Shown: positions 27,101 through 35,986 of the stretch, in pieces | Position numbering within the stretch: the stretch's first letter is position 1 | Layout of the letters: each line of letters starts with the position of its first letter | From: HGM04593 sp045654645 | GTDB taxonomy: Bacteria > Bacteroidota > Bacteroidia > Bacteroidales > Bacteroidaceae | NCBI GenBank assembly: GCA_045654645.1 | Contig: JAZONR010000067.1 | Coordinates: 1-49,688 of the forward strand | Direction of reading: 5' to 3' | DNA: 49,688 nt | Notes under the pieces: generated by a model | What the model was told of the DNA's origin: nothing | The model's database searches: none | What the model saw: the letters and a program-made list of their open reading frames with translations, nothing else | Made by a program: the position numbers and the translations under genes

Positions 27101-27924
27101 TTGATAGCATAAGAAGGAGTAGCCGCAGAAGCAACCTCGCCTGCATTCACAAACTGAGGACCGGGACCTGTAAGAGGCTCCTTGTTGGTCTTGTCGCCGA
27201 AGTTACCACCTTCACCGTCATCGTTATTCTTGTATGAATCGTAGGTCTCGGGAACGTTGCTCTGCATTACAAAGTACTGAACGTTCTTGAGAGCGTCGAG
27301 AGTTGTAATCTGCTCACCAACGGTGAAAGCCCACTCTGCATAAGGTACAAACTCTTCACCTGCAGGTGTGAGACCAACCAATGTGGGGGCGTTGTGGTAG
27401 TAGTTACCGGGACGTGTGTTCCACTTGATGTAGAACTCGGAAACAGGCTCATTGAATGCGAGCTCAAGATAGTGATACTCGGCCAAGCTACCCTGCCAAG
27501 CTGAGTGCCAGTGGTTGCTGTAATCACCGTCGTTCAACGCAGCAAGACCTGCACCGTCGGCCGCACCCAAAGTGTTCTGGTCGGCATTTGATGTTGCTGT
27601 GTAGGTGATAGGAGTTACACCGTCGGCAGCAAATACAGTCAGCTCACTGAGGTTTGTGAACGGATAGCCGTTCAACGCGTTGCCACCCTCTGTAGCACGG
27701 AATGTGATACGCAGGTTCTCAAGGGGAGCATCGGGAGTAATCTTCTCCGACTGGTAAACATACATACCGTTACCATCCTCCGACACTGAACCATCGGCAG
27801 CAATCTTAGTCTTCTCACCTGGCAAACCGTCAGCGGTAGACAGGGTCAAAGACCAATTCTGAGCATTGACACCTGCAAAAGCAGCGAACGCCAACGCAAT
27901 GGTTAGAAATAAATTTTTCTTCAT
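24109..27924 (-). CDS. Large secreted protein with two discoidin-like (F5/8 type C) domains
   Basis: I start at ATG 27924 (MKKNLFLTIALAFAAFAGVNA, a clear signal peptide), 16 codons inside the longest frame, giving 1271 residues. Two regions look like discoidin carbohydrate-binding domains. The first (about 35-200) has LENLRITFRATEG, LNDGDYSNHWHSAW and YHYLELAFNEPVSEFYI. The second (about 600-750) has VKGIRLTFLETV, MFDDDYGTYYHSIW and YVYLDIRFPEGVELNRFKV. Between and after are mixed helical and beta regions without a catalytic motif I can name. The tail GINVVVTVYANGVIETKKVLVK lacks the YDLTGR element of the other secreted proteins but ends in the same KKVLVK. It is likely a surface glycan-binding protein. 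Codon and base composition match the neighbours. Confidence 0.75.
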   Translation of the reverse strand: MKKNLFLTIALAFAAFAGVNAQNWSLTLSTADGLPGEKTKIAADGSVSEDGNGMYVYQSEKITPDAPLENLRITFRATEGGNALNGYPFTNLSELTVFAADGVTPITYTATSNADQNTLGAADGAGLAALNDGDYSNHWHSAWQGSLAEYHYLELAFNEPVSEFYIKWNTRPGNYYHNAPTLVGLTPAGEEFVPYAEWAFTVGEQITTLDALKNVQYFVMQSNVPETYDSYKNNDDGEGGNFGDKTNKEPLTGPGPQFVNAGEVASAATPSYAIKLIPAEGGYYLYYVTEGKFLSKHPTHNAYNGANGTQGKTASLSNAALVTITEDGNGRFEMSYEQEYNGKVETIHMGATPSNGGFKNVNQERYDFYKDGHLYCKNYSYVIKFDWTLYETTMNYPAKYNTIPVKNTLKEADGIYTFMDSVAVEGYEYGYEEFISVYNDTKNKLAAGEFNDVEASFAAIDALNNAMGLYVYTKIEWLNDVYLYEFAEKYGKLLTSSNTPKDGFYIREVYNECIQKNLIDKCEGLWSKAYNDPYAYINEMKTFIGSVESNITTFLASQIQYVTLPKVYTTENPDDQGLGAQVGSRYDWEQLVVLAEGTTVKGIRLTFLETVNGNSGGGGMWNGYPMVVLSELQILNENGEKIELSSDLVSTNSLETTEGSLAEMFDDDYGTYYHSIWGNGTMNPQGYVYLDIRFPEGVELNRFKVKTSGRGDRVALAPSAVCITKLGEAYDPLIFRENPYNVAVGEKITDVAQLKDGGLYIISGNLRAKTQGAAPRYYSNIAPYHTNIKAAANDPCVYMFKKTENGWNIISLASAKYWALNKNVEENKNEETGEVTVSKSWSTGSTVFPTDAAEVNFVKSGNIENTFVIYSDIVENMISASWNWTNPNDTTDIIKVEAADVNANKFVYMDWDGGLAGRPCVSELPGSFTYGFDAINAHGKAQEIINGDGYAAGDYLHFNKANGEGEWNIYEVTMDDPYYLWMNAIPETLSQLGIVTGKDPGCVTGDIADFEAAVDAINADIAAEVKKNAQANVEAFVASVNQIEDVERVKVENNYWYAFESAYTEYYAKQGKVKAIYATEAGLAWKDAPAKYNRSVAEFVFQLQNYDVDADVEEFGVTVPEEDKKNVFLIYSDKFGTYAGSGDGTTQVSMTDDLWSANLYIIKPLKANIYTIYAVGANPLHTAGHGNGGGTNGTIVNWGGEAGSTSSWYIRYVDEANGTSVEDLVVEGSEVVSVAYFTPAGAALPAPVKGINVVVTVYANGVIETKKVLVK

Positions 27925-28350
27925 AATGTAAAAATTAAAAATAAAAAAACAATTCTCTACATTTTGAAACACCCTTTAAAAGAGAGTTAAAAGCTATCAC
28001 ATTGATAGTCAAGCAATTGCCGCAAAAACCGCAATAATTCTCCAATCCAAGGGCATTTTACCTTGCAAAGGTTAGAATAAATATTTTAAAACACAAGAAA
28101 AAAACGTGAAAAAATAGGACGTTGCCCCATTTTGTCATTGAATTCAAGCCCCTTTGCACGCAGCACTCCGCAGTTGCCTGCTATGTTTTGGAGACACTCA
28201 TTCTTTTCACCGGAACAGAGCCACAAACAATGCACCACACCGGTTGCAGCACCAACAGGAGAAAGCCCCATTCCGGCCACTCAAATTAAGCAATTCTTGT
28301 TAATTTTTGCTAAAATACCAACCCTAATAATAATATAAGGTGGAAAAAAA
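27925..28350. other. Intergenic region between divergent secreted-protein genes
   Basis: This AT-rich stretch of about 425 bases holds no convincing frame on either strand. On the minus strand CTAACCTTTGC (about 28067-28077) loosely resembles a -7 box for the 27924 gene, which would give it a leader of about 145 bases. A small inverted repeat, CTATCA cat TGATAG (27994-28008), lies in that leader. Confidence 0.3.
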
Positions 28351-28380
28351 TTGCAATTAAGATATATATATATATATTTG
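28351..28380 (+). promoter_or_regulatory. Promoter of the first M60-like gene with an AT dinucleotide run
   Basis: TTG (28351-28353), 19 bases, then TATATTTG (28373-28380). Eight AT units (28362-28377) fill the spacer and run into the -7 box. The ATG lies 122 bases downstream, leaving a leader with no clear structure. Confidence 0.6.
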
Positions 28381-28502
28381 CCGCTAATTACACATTGAAA
28401 AATGTGCTTTTTACACAAAAAGGAGATTAGACAAGGCTTGACCGGGGTGAACGCGCCCCACAACTGAATAGAAAGAACAACTTAAAAAACAATTTAATTT
28501 TT

Positions 28503-31500
28503 ATGAAACTGAAATCTTTATTTTTGGCTATGCTTGCAGCAGTTGCAACCTTCGCAACGGCGCAGGTTGAAAACGGGAAGATTTATCGCATTGTGAGCGC
28601 TAAATATGGTACCGTGGTGTCGGAAGCGCCCATTGCGCACACTCTGTCGTGTGCAGCAGAGAGCGACAACACCGGCTACAACGAGATGTGGAAGTTCATT
28701 GCCACCGACAATGGCAAGTTCCTAATTCAAAATGTGTACACACAACGCTACATCAAGAACGAGAGCGGCAGAAATGTTGTGTGGAGAACAGCCAACGAGC
28801 ACACCGGCTTTGCCATCACCGAGAACAAGACACTCAAAGGTTACTATAACATAGACATCAATGCGGGTAGCAATTGGGGTATGCACTGCGACGGCAGTTC
28901 CAACATTGTACCCTGGAGCTATGGCCCCGAGGATGGCGAGGTTACAGGCACAGAGTGGACCTTCAGGGAGGTGAGCATCACCAACGAAGAGGCTGCTAAA
29001 GCTTATACCGAGTATCAGGAGTATAACAACCTTATGACCAACATTCCGCAGATTGTGGCAACAGTGGGAGGCCTGTATGAGGACAAGGCCGGTACAGTGC
29101 TAAAGGCAGAATATGCGTCAATGAGCGACGAGCAGCTCATCGCAGCAATGGAGGGCGTGCCCGCCGAGCTGCAGCAGGCTGTGCTCAAGAGCAAGAACGA
29201 CAGCTGGGACAGCGTTACACGCGAGAAGGAGTTCCGCGTATACAGCTACAAGCCCTACAGCGACCCCGAGAAGTGGCACAACGTTCTCTACACACGCCTC
29301 TATAGCCCCATAGACAACCCCACAGGTATCTGCTCAAAGAGCAATAGAGACTTTGCCTACATCTTTGTAGACGCAATTCCCGAGGGTTCAAGCATCACAT
29401 TGCGCGAGGTTGCGGGCACTGCATACTTTGGCAACGACACCCGCTTGAGCGAGGGTCTCAACATTGTGCCTTGCAACACCACCAACAGCTACCTCTACAT
29501 ACGTTACATCTGCGACACCGACACTGCCGGCAAGAAGCTTGCCGACTACCCTGCCGTGAAGATACGCATTGAGGGCGGTTACGTAAATGGTTTCTGGAGC
29601 AAGGAGCGCGGACACACCAATGACGACTGGGCTTATATGCAGGAGCATATGTTCAAAAACGAGGCTGCCATTCAGGCCAAGGGCGACTACACACTGCTCT
29701 CTTTCCGCAAGAAGGAGTTCCTGAACCACGACGCTTGCCCCAAGAAGATTGAGGAGTTGGTTGGCCTTTGGGATTTCTGGAACAAGACACAACAGAAGTA
29801 TATGGCACTCGACAAGTACTACGATTGGTTCAACAACCTGCAGCTTGCAATGAGTGATGACACCGGCTTTATGGATGCCGGCAACCACCGCACACACTAC
29901 AACAACAACACATTGGGCACAATCTGTAACTATGACCTGCTTGTTGCCGATGCCGGAAGCACCTGGGGACCCAACCACGAGATTGGACACAACAACCAGT
30001 ATGCTTTTGAGATTGTGGGCACATCGGAGGTTTCAAACAATGCGCTTGCAAACATTGTAACATTTGAGCAGGGCACACACACCAGCCGTGGTAACAATAT
30101 GGAGAACCAGATTGCCGACTTTGAGAACAAGGTTCCCTATGTTTTGCGCGGCGAGAGCAAGTATGGCTCAAAGCTGTTCAGTATGACACGTATGTACTTC
30201 CAGCTCTTCCTCTATGCACACGCTGCAGGAAAATGCCCCGACTTCTATCCCCGTCTGTTCGAGAGATTGCGCTATGACCGTATGGTGGGCTGGAGCGTTG
30301 GCTCAAGCGACGAGCTCGACGAGAACGGTTTCTACAAGAACTCGGTCAATGCCCTTCACGACCAGTTGAAGTTTGCCGAGGTTTGCTGCGAGATTCTGCA
30401 GATGGACCTTAGCGAGTTCTTCGAGGCTTGGGGCTTCTTCATCCCCTTCAAGAACGGTTTTGTGGGCGACTATGGCCACCACTGGGTATACCTGCTCGAA
30501 GAGGACGTGAAAGCCAGCAAGGCACGTATGCAGAAATATGAGAAGAAGGGCGGACACCTGATGTTCCTTGAGGACCGCGTGCGCCCATCAAAGAGACTCG
30601 ACGGCACCGGATATCGCCAGAGCTATGCCGACTGGGACGGTGAGCGCGTTGGTGATGTTGGCGACTATGGCCAGTGGGAGGACTACATCGATGAGAGTGT
30701 AAAGGCCGAGGGTTACTACTATGCCATCTCAAAGAACACAGTACTTATTAAAGAGGATGCCAACGCGAAGGGCGCGCTTGGTTTCAAGCTCTACAATGCC
30801 GACACCAACGAGCTGCTCTCTTTCACAAACAGAAAGAGTATGAACATCCCCTTGAGCGCCAAGGATGCCAACCTGAAGGTTGTTGCAGCACAGGCCGACG
30901 GTACCGATTATGTTGTTCCCCACGCTTCAGAGGGCCCCAAAGAGATGCAGATGGAGGCATTCACAGCCGCTTATAACTCGGCCTCGAACCTAAGCAGCAA
31001 GAAGGCCAAGGACAACACCGAGATTGGCTTCTACTACCCCGAATACTTTGCTGATTTTGACGTTTTGTTCAAGGAGGCTGAAACTGTTAAGGAGAACCCC
31101 GACAACCACCTCGACCGTTTGGCTCAGCTTGCTATGGAGCTTGAAGATGCACGCAACAGCATCATCAACAACCCCAATGCACAGATTAAGATTAGAGAGG
31201 CCGCTGCATTCCAGATGAGAAACGCAGGCAACAGAAAATACTATGCAGCAGGCGAATATCCTGTAGCAAACGGTGTTGAGATAAAGGACAACGAAAGCAC
31301 CCCCGACAAGGCCAAGTGGTTTGTTGAGTATGCCGGCACACCGGGCGTATACCACCTGAAGTGCAAGAGCGGATACTACATCACCGGCCTCAGTGCAAAC
31401 AGTGATGCCTACACAGACTCAAAAGACAAAGCGGATGCCGTTGAGTTCAATGTCTCATATACAGCATCGGGCAACACCACATTCCTTATGAGAGACAACA

Positions 31501-32438
31501 ACAGCGTTGCTGTGGGTATCAATGGTGGAAAGGTTGTTGGCACATCGCCCGAAACAACCAACGGACAGTGGAGAGTTAGAGTGATTGCCGACGAGGATGA
31601 ATCGGCTGCTCACTATGCAAACGAGTTCAACGCTTTGATGAAGGAAGCCAACCTGAAGGTTACAGAGATTCTGAACCTTGACAGCCTGGGAACAATGAAC
31701 ATCTTCAACAGCAACATCATTGTCCTTGACAGAAATCTGGAGACAAGCGCTCTGAACCTGCACTATGCTCACGAAGGCTACAAGGCCGAGGCTCCCACAG
31801 CACACCAGAATGCTGTTGAGCAGTTGCGCAAGTTTATAGCTGAGCTTGATGGCAAGTACATCAACGCAGCCCCCATAGCAACAAAGGGCGACAGAATTGT
31901 GTGGTACTACATCATCAGCAACAACAGCAACAAGTTCGTAAGCATCTACAACGACACACGCCCCACGCTGAAGAACAGCTTGGCAATGTCTACCGAAGCC
32001 GACGACTATGCTTTGTGGAGCTTTGCATCAACCGGCAAGGCAGGAGAATACAAGCTCTACAATGCTGGAAACGAGGGATTTGCCTATAGAGAAGGTACAA
32101 AGAAGAACATCTTTACATCGGCAACAGCCGAGCCTCTGCCCATCACCGTTACCTATGACGCAGAGAACAACGGCCTGGTAATGAGCATCGGCGAGAACTA
32201 CATCTATGAGTCTTCAACAGCTCCCACACTTGCTTCTTCTATCTCTTCTTGGAGAATTGAGATTGCCGACATTGAGTTCAACAAGGAGATTGCCGACATC
32301 ATCACTACTATAGAGAACGTTGTTGAGCACGTGGAGAGCGATGGCAGCAACGGATTGTATGACCTGCAGGGTCGCCGAGTAGAGGCTGCAGAAAAGGGCA
32401 TCTACATAAAGGACGGCAAAAAAGTACTGGTAAAGTAA
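28503..32438 (+). CDS. Secreted M60-like zinc metallopeptidase (first of two)
   Basis: M60-like enzymes cleave mucins and other O-glycoproteins, or bind host glycans. The 1311-residue protein has a signal peptide (MKLKSLFLAMLAAVATFATA), a ricin- or CBM-like N-terminal region (about 20-160), and a peptidase_M60 domain (about 230-640) with the zinc motif HEIGH at 492-496 and the downstream Glu in IVGTSEVSNN, fitting HExxH(8-28)E. Between about 640 and 780 the sequence (EKKGGHLMFLEDRVRPSKRL) is shared with the next gene. The C-terminal 500 residues are helical and beta regions of unknown role. It ends in LYDLQGRRVE and KGIYIKDGKKVLVK. A 14-base-stem hairpin follows, and then a paralogue. Confidence 0.88.
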   Translation: MKLKSLFLAMLAAVATFATAQVENGKIYRIVSAKYGTVVSEAPIAHTLSCAAESDNTGYNEMWKFIATDNGKFLIQNVYTQRYIKNESGRNVVWRTANEHTGFAITENKTLKGYYNIDINAGSNWGMHCDGSSNIVPWSYGPEDGEVTGTEWTFREVSITNEEAAKAYTEYQEYNNLMTNIPQIVATVGGLYEDKAGTVLKAEYASMSDEQLIAAMEGVPAELQQAVLKSKNDSWDSVTREKEFRVYSYKPYSDPEKWHNVLYTRLYSPIDNPTGICSKSNRDFAYIFVDAIPEGSSITLREVAGTAYFGNDTRLSEGLNIVPCNTTNSYLYIRYICDTDTAGKKLADYPAVKIRIEGGYVNGFWSKERGHTNDDWAYMQEHMFKNEAAIQAKGDYTLLSFRKKEFLNHDACPKKIEELVGLWDFWNKTQQKYMALDKYYDWFNNLQLAMSDDTGFMDAGNHRTHYNNNTLGTICNYDLLVADAGSTWGPNHEIGHNNQYAFEIVGTSEVSNNALANIVTFEQGTHTSRGNNMENQIADFENKVPYVLRGESKYGSKLFSMTRMYFQLFLYAHAAGKCPDFYPRLFERLRYDRMVGWSVGSSDELDENGFYKNSVNALHDQLKFAEVCCEILQMDLSEFFEAWGFFIPFKNGFVGDYGHHWVYLLEEDVKASKARMQKYEKKGGHLMFLEDRVRPSKRLDGTGYRQSYADWDGERVGDVGDYGQWEDYIDESVKAEGYYYAISKNTVLIKEDANAKGALGFKLYNADTNELLSFTNRKSMNIPLSAKDANLKVVAAQADGTDYVVPHASEGPKEMQMEAFTAAYNSASNLSSKKAKDNTEIGFYYPEYFADFDVLFKEAETVKENPDNHLDRLAQLAMELEDARNSIINNPNAQIKIREAAAFQMRNAGNRKYYAAGEYPVANGVEIKDNESTPDKAKWFVEYAGTPGVYHLKCKSGYYITGLSANSDAYTDSKDKADAVEFNVSYTASGNTTFLMRDNNSVAVGINGGKVVGTSPETTNGQWRVRVIADEDESAAHYANEFNALMKEANLKVTEILNLDSLGTMNIFNSNIIVLDRNLETSALNLHYAHEGYKAEAPTAHQNAVEQLRKFIAELDGKYINAAPIATKGDRIVWYYIISNNSNKFVSIYNDTRPTLKNSLAMSTEADDYALWSFASTGKAGEYKLYNAGNEGFAYREGTKKNIFTSATAEPLPITVTYDAENNGLVMSIGENYIYESSTAPTLASSISSWRIEIADIEFNKEIADIITTIENVVEHVESDGSNGLYDLQGRRVEAAEKGIYIKDGKKVLVK

Positions 32439-32461
32439 AGAACTGCAGTCTGTGAAATATC

Positions 32462-32498
32462 ATAAAGGTGGGGTTCACAAAACCCCACCTTTATATTT
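32462..32498 (+). terminator. Hairpin between the two M60-like genes
   Basis: ATAAAGGTGGGGTT (32462-32475) pairs perfectly with 32481-32494 around CACAA. The following ATTTAAAAAC is a poor T run, so partial read-through into the second M60-like gene, 37 bases on, is plausible. I find no separate promoter in that gap. Confidence 0.65.
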
Positions 32499-32531
32499 AA
32501 AAACTGTAAGAAACAAAGTACAAGACCGAAT

Positions 32532-35273
32532 ATGAAAAAAATTCTACTATTTCTATTTGCCGCAATATACTGTGTCGGCAGTTGGGCACAGAGCCCCACT
32601 TTGACACCCAACAATGCCCAACGTTGGTATGCCGAGTACAAGAACTACTTTGAAGATGATATCTGCACCCGGTTGAAGCCCGCCTACCAAGCGATGAGCG
32701 ACGAGGAACTGCAGAACTACCTGACCGGAATGCCCGAGAAGCTCATAGAATTTGCCATTAAAGCGAAGAACAACAGTTGGGACAGCTTTGAAAAGGATTT
32801 TCGCGTGCAGAAGTTCAAGCCCTACAGCAACCCTTCCCGCTGGGCAAACTACCTGAATGTTTACCAGTACAGCGAGCTGCAGAGCCCAACAGGCATCATT
32901 GGAAGCAATGAATATATATACCTGTTTCTTAGCGACAATGTACCCGATTCCATCTGGATCAGTGTAGACGTTGTTGCAGATAACGGTTCATACGCTTTGA
33001 CAAATCACCCTTTGTTCCCGGGATTGAATATGTTTAAACTGGCCGATACAGAAACCGAGCGCAGAATGTTGTTCTTTGACTACAAGGTAGACACCGACAC
33101 CACTGCCACAAGCAAGAGATTGAGCGACTATCCCGAGGTTTGGGCCCACATAGAGGGTGGACACGTGTATGGTTACTATGACGTAGAAAGGCACAATGAC
33201 GCTATGTGGAGGGAGATGCTTGAGAGACAAGCCAACGACCCCGTTGCACAGTCCTATAAGGGATTGCAGGTGAAGGGCGAGAGAGTGTTGTTTCATATGT
33301 TCCGCAGCAGCCTTGTAAATGCGTGCCCCAACACAATATCCGACGCCATTGAGCTGTGGGACGAGACGGTGAGAAGACAGCACCGTCTTATGGGTGTGGA
33401 GCAGTATTATGACCGCTGGAACGATATCGTTATGGCACGTTCGGACAACAGAGGCGGTGGTTTTTATGCTTCGCCCACCTTTACATATTACGACGACTAT
33501 GCCCTGCCCGGAATGCTTCCCTATGATGCAGTCTATGAGAGCCCCGGCAACCTGTGGACATCGGCCCACGAGATTGGACACGTGAACCAGGGAGCCATCA
33601 ATATGGTGGGTTGCACAGAATCGAGCAACAACCTCTTTGCCAATATGAACGTGCACCTCTTTGGAAAGACCACCACACGCGGCGACGGTGTGGCATTCTG
33701 CAAGGAGGAGTATGGCTATGGCACCCCATTCCCCGCACGCACAAGCAACCCCATTGGCGTGGCACGTATGTATTTCCAGCTCTATCTCTACTTCCACGTA
33801 GCAGAGAAGATGCCCGATTTCTACCCACGTTTGTTCGCGAACTTGCGCCAAGACCGCTTGCTCAAGGAGTATATCACTTATGGAAGGAAAGACCAGCTGA
33901 AGTTTGCCGAGAAGTGCTGCGAAATTGCACAGATGGACCTTAGCGAGTTCTTCGAGGCTTGGGGATTCTTTGAGCCTATGTCTTCGTTGAACATTGGCGA
34001 CTATGCCACATATCTTGTAACGCTTACACAGGAGGAGATTGATGAGAGCCGTGCCCGTATGCAGCAATATGAGAAGAAGGGCGGCCACCTTATCTTCATA
34101 GAGGACCGCATAAAGCCGTCAAAGCGCATCGATGGCGTGGATGGCTACCGTCTGGACTTCAGCAATGAGTTTGCAATAGGAAAGATGGGCGAGTATGGAC
34201 AGTGGAGCGACTATATCGATGAGAGCGTGAAGGCTCAAGGCTATTACTACACAAAAACAAACAGCACCATAGCCATAAAGGAGGAGGAAGGTGCAGCGGG
34301 TGCCCTTGGCTTCAAGCTCTACAATGCCCAAACCGGCGAACTACTCGACTTCAACAACTGCAAGACACTTAACATTCCTGCCGGCGATGCTCTTTTAAAA
34401 TTAAGGGTTGTTGCTGCCCAAGCCGACGGAAGCGACAAGGAAATTCCTTTCGTTGCCGAGTTTGATGACGAGAAGAGACAGCTCGAGTATCTGACCTCTA
34501 TCCTAAACACCGTGCAGAGCACAACCGGCAAGAACTCCAACAACGGAAAGAACATAGGCTACTACAACAGTGCGGCAATCAACGAGCTCAATGCGCTCTA
34601 CAAGGAGGCAAAGGCTGCAGCCGATAATGCCGACCAGAGCAAGCACACCTACAAGGAGTGGGCCGAGCTGCTGAACAGCACTCTGCAGCAGATAAGACAG
34701 GACCCCAACGCAAGAGCCCTGCTCAAAAACCTTGACGCATATACCTTCACCAGCGCAAGCGGCAGCCGCAATTTGCAGTTGTGCTACGATGCTCTTGGAC
34801 TAAAGGCCAACACATCAAACGAGACAGCCACAAGCAACGAGGCAAAGCGTTGGATGGTTGAGTGTACAGGCACACCACACCACTACTTCATCAAGAACAA
34901 GAACGGAAAATACATAAACGGCATTGAGCTGAATGTGGGAGCTATGTGCAGTGGAGAGGACAGCAGCAATGCCATTATCTTCAAGGCAAACTATCTTGAT
35001 GACGGTACTCTCTACTTCTCTACCGAGAACACTGAAATAAAGATGTACCTGGCGCTTGACAGAAGAGACAACAAGATTATCGGCAGCCGGAATTTGAACA
35101 AATCCTCAATATGGCGCGTGATACGAGTTGAGAACAACAACACTGCCATAGAAGAGGTTAATGGCGATGAGAATGATGCTGAGACCATTTATGACCTCGC
35201 AGGCCGCAGGATTGAGAAGATAACACAACCCGGCATCTACATTGTAAACGGCAAGAAGGTTCTTGTTAAATAG
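32532..35273 (+). CDS. Secreted M60-like zinc metallopeptidase (second of two)
   Basis: The 913-residue paralogue of the preceding protein has a signal peptide (MKKILLFLFAAIYCVGSWA) and starts almost directly with the region before the M60 domain, lacking the ricin- or CBM-like N-terminus. HEIGH is at 346-350, with Glu in MVGCTESSNN. FAEKCCEIAQMDLSEFFEAW and EKKGGHLIFIEDRIKPSKR correspond closely to the first copy, so a tandem duplication is clear. The C-terminal 320 residues differ more and are shorter. It ends in IYDLAGRRIE and GIYIVNGKKVLVK. The two probably act outside the cell on different glycoprotein or glycan contexts. Transcription may come through the weak hairpin upstream. Confidence 0.88.
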   Translation: MKKILLFLFAAIYCVGSWAQSPTLTPNNAQRWYAEYKNYFEDDICTRLKPAYQAMSDEELQNYLTGMPEKLIEFAIKAKNNSWDSFEKDFRVQKFKPYSNPSRWANYLNVYQYSELQSPTGIIGSNEYIYLFLSDNVPDSIWISVDVVADNGSYALTNHPLFPGLNMFKLADTETERRMLFFDYKVDTDTTATSKRLSDYPEVWAHIEGGHVYGYYDVERHNDAMWREMLERQANDPVAQSYKGLQVKGERVLFHMFRSSLVNACPNTISDAIELWDETVRRQHRLMGVEQYYDRWNDIVMARSDNRGGGFYASPTFTYYDDYALPGMLPYDAVYESPGNLWTSAHEIGHVNQGAINMVGCTESSNNLFANMNVHLFGKTTTRGDGVAFCKEEYGYGTPFPARTSNPIGVARMYFQLYLYFHVAEKMPDFYPRLFANLRQDRLLKEYITYGRKDQLKFAEKCCEIAQMDLSEFFEAWGFFEPMSSLNIGDYATYLVTLTQEEIDESRARMQQYEKKGGHLIFIEDRIKPSKRIDGVDGYRLDFSNEFAIGKMGEYGQWSDYIDESVKAQGYYYTKTNSTIAIKEEEGAAGALGFKLYNAQTGELLDFNNCKTLNIPAGDALLKLRVVAAQADGSDKEIPFVAEFDDEKRQLEYLTSILNTVQSTTGKNSNNGKNIGYYNSAAINELNALYKEAKAAADNADQSKHTYKEWAELLNSTLQQIRQDPNARALLKNLDAYTFTSASGSRNLQLCYDALGLKANTSNETATSNEAKRWMVECTGTPHHYFIKNKNGKYINGIELNVGAMCSGEDSSNAIIFKANYLDDGTLYFSTENTEIKMYLALDRRDNKIIGSRNLNKSSIWRVIRVENNNTAIEEVNGDENDAETIYDLAGRRIEKITQPGIYIVNGKKVLVK

Positions 35274-35291
35274 TACAAAAGACCTTAATAC

Positions 35292-35324
35292 AAAAAAACG
35301 ACTCCTGACAGGAGTCGTTTTTTT
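35292..35324. terminator. Bidirectional terminator between the second M60-like gene and the FNT gene
   Basis: AAAAAAACGACTCCT (35292-35306) pairs perfectly with AGGAGTCGTTTTTTT (35310-35324) around GAC. Seven T on each strand serve the converging genes. Confidence 0.92.
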
Positions 35325-35344
35325 GTATATGTTACCTGGCTGTT

Positions 35345-35983
35345 TCACTTTTCACTTGGGGCAATAAAGCGATAGAGGTTGCACCCAATGAAGTTACCAA
35401 CCACAAGGCAGGGATAGAGCACTGCAACCTCGGCAATGTGTTCCCAAGTATAGGAGAAAGGCACTGCAAGATAGTAGAAGGCATCGGCCAGACAGTGGGG
35501 GAAGCCACAGTTTATGAAGAGAGGCACACCAAAGAGCAAAGGCAGCACCTTGCCCTCGCGTGCAAAGGTTACAACGGTTGTCATAATGAAACCACAGCCA
35601 ATGGCGAGCAGACCGGCGCGCACGGGGCCAATGGCCAAACGGCTCTCGAGAACGGCTTGGGCCGAGGCGCCAAGATTGAGCGGAGAGCAGCGGAGCAACA
35701 AAGCCACAAGCAGACAGCCTGTGATGTTACCAAGAAGAATCCACAACAGCTCCCCAATGGCCTTGAGCCAACGTGAACGGCCATCCTCATAACGAAGGGG
35801 CACAAAACCTGCCGTTCCGGTATAAAGCTTCAGCTTGTAATTTACAACAGTGAGCAGTCCAAAAGAGAAGAGCACAGCTCCAATGATATCCTTATAGGCC
35901 AAATAGCCCCAACCGGCAATGGCAACCGCAATGCCCGAAAGGATTGATGAACGGAATGTCTTTTGCATATCTTTATTATTCAT
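35345..35983 (-). CDS. Formate/nitrite transporter (FNT) family protein
   Basis: A 212-residue membrane protein with six hydrophobic segments. The second half has the FNT pattern: GCGFIMTTVVTFAREGKVLP, then FGVPLFINCGFPHCLADAFY (family form Gx(F/E)HxxAN). FNT channels move formate, nitrite, lactate or hydrosulfide; the substrate is unclear. It is short for the family (about 250-290) and the His region reads GFPHCLAD, so it is a divergent member. Its ATG lies three bases after the malQ stop, so the two genes share a transcript. Confidence 0.75.
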   Translation of the reverse strand: MNNKDMQKTFRSSILSGIAVAIAGWGYLAYKDIIGAVLFSFGLLTVVNYKLKLYTGTAGFVPLRYEDGRSRWLKAIGELLWILLGNITGCLLVALLLRCSPLNLGASAQAVLESRLAIGPVRAGLLAIGCGFIMTTVVTFAREGKVLPLLFGVPLFINCGFPHCLADAFYYLAVPFSYTWEHIAEVAVLYPCLVVGNFIGCNLYRFIAPSEK

Positions 35984-35986
35984 TTT

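Noticed and set aside
32988..34088. 366-residue minus-strand frame
   Set aside because: Antisense to the M60 catalytic core, with no recognisable motifs.
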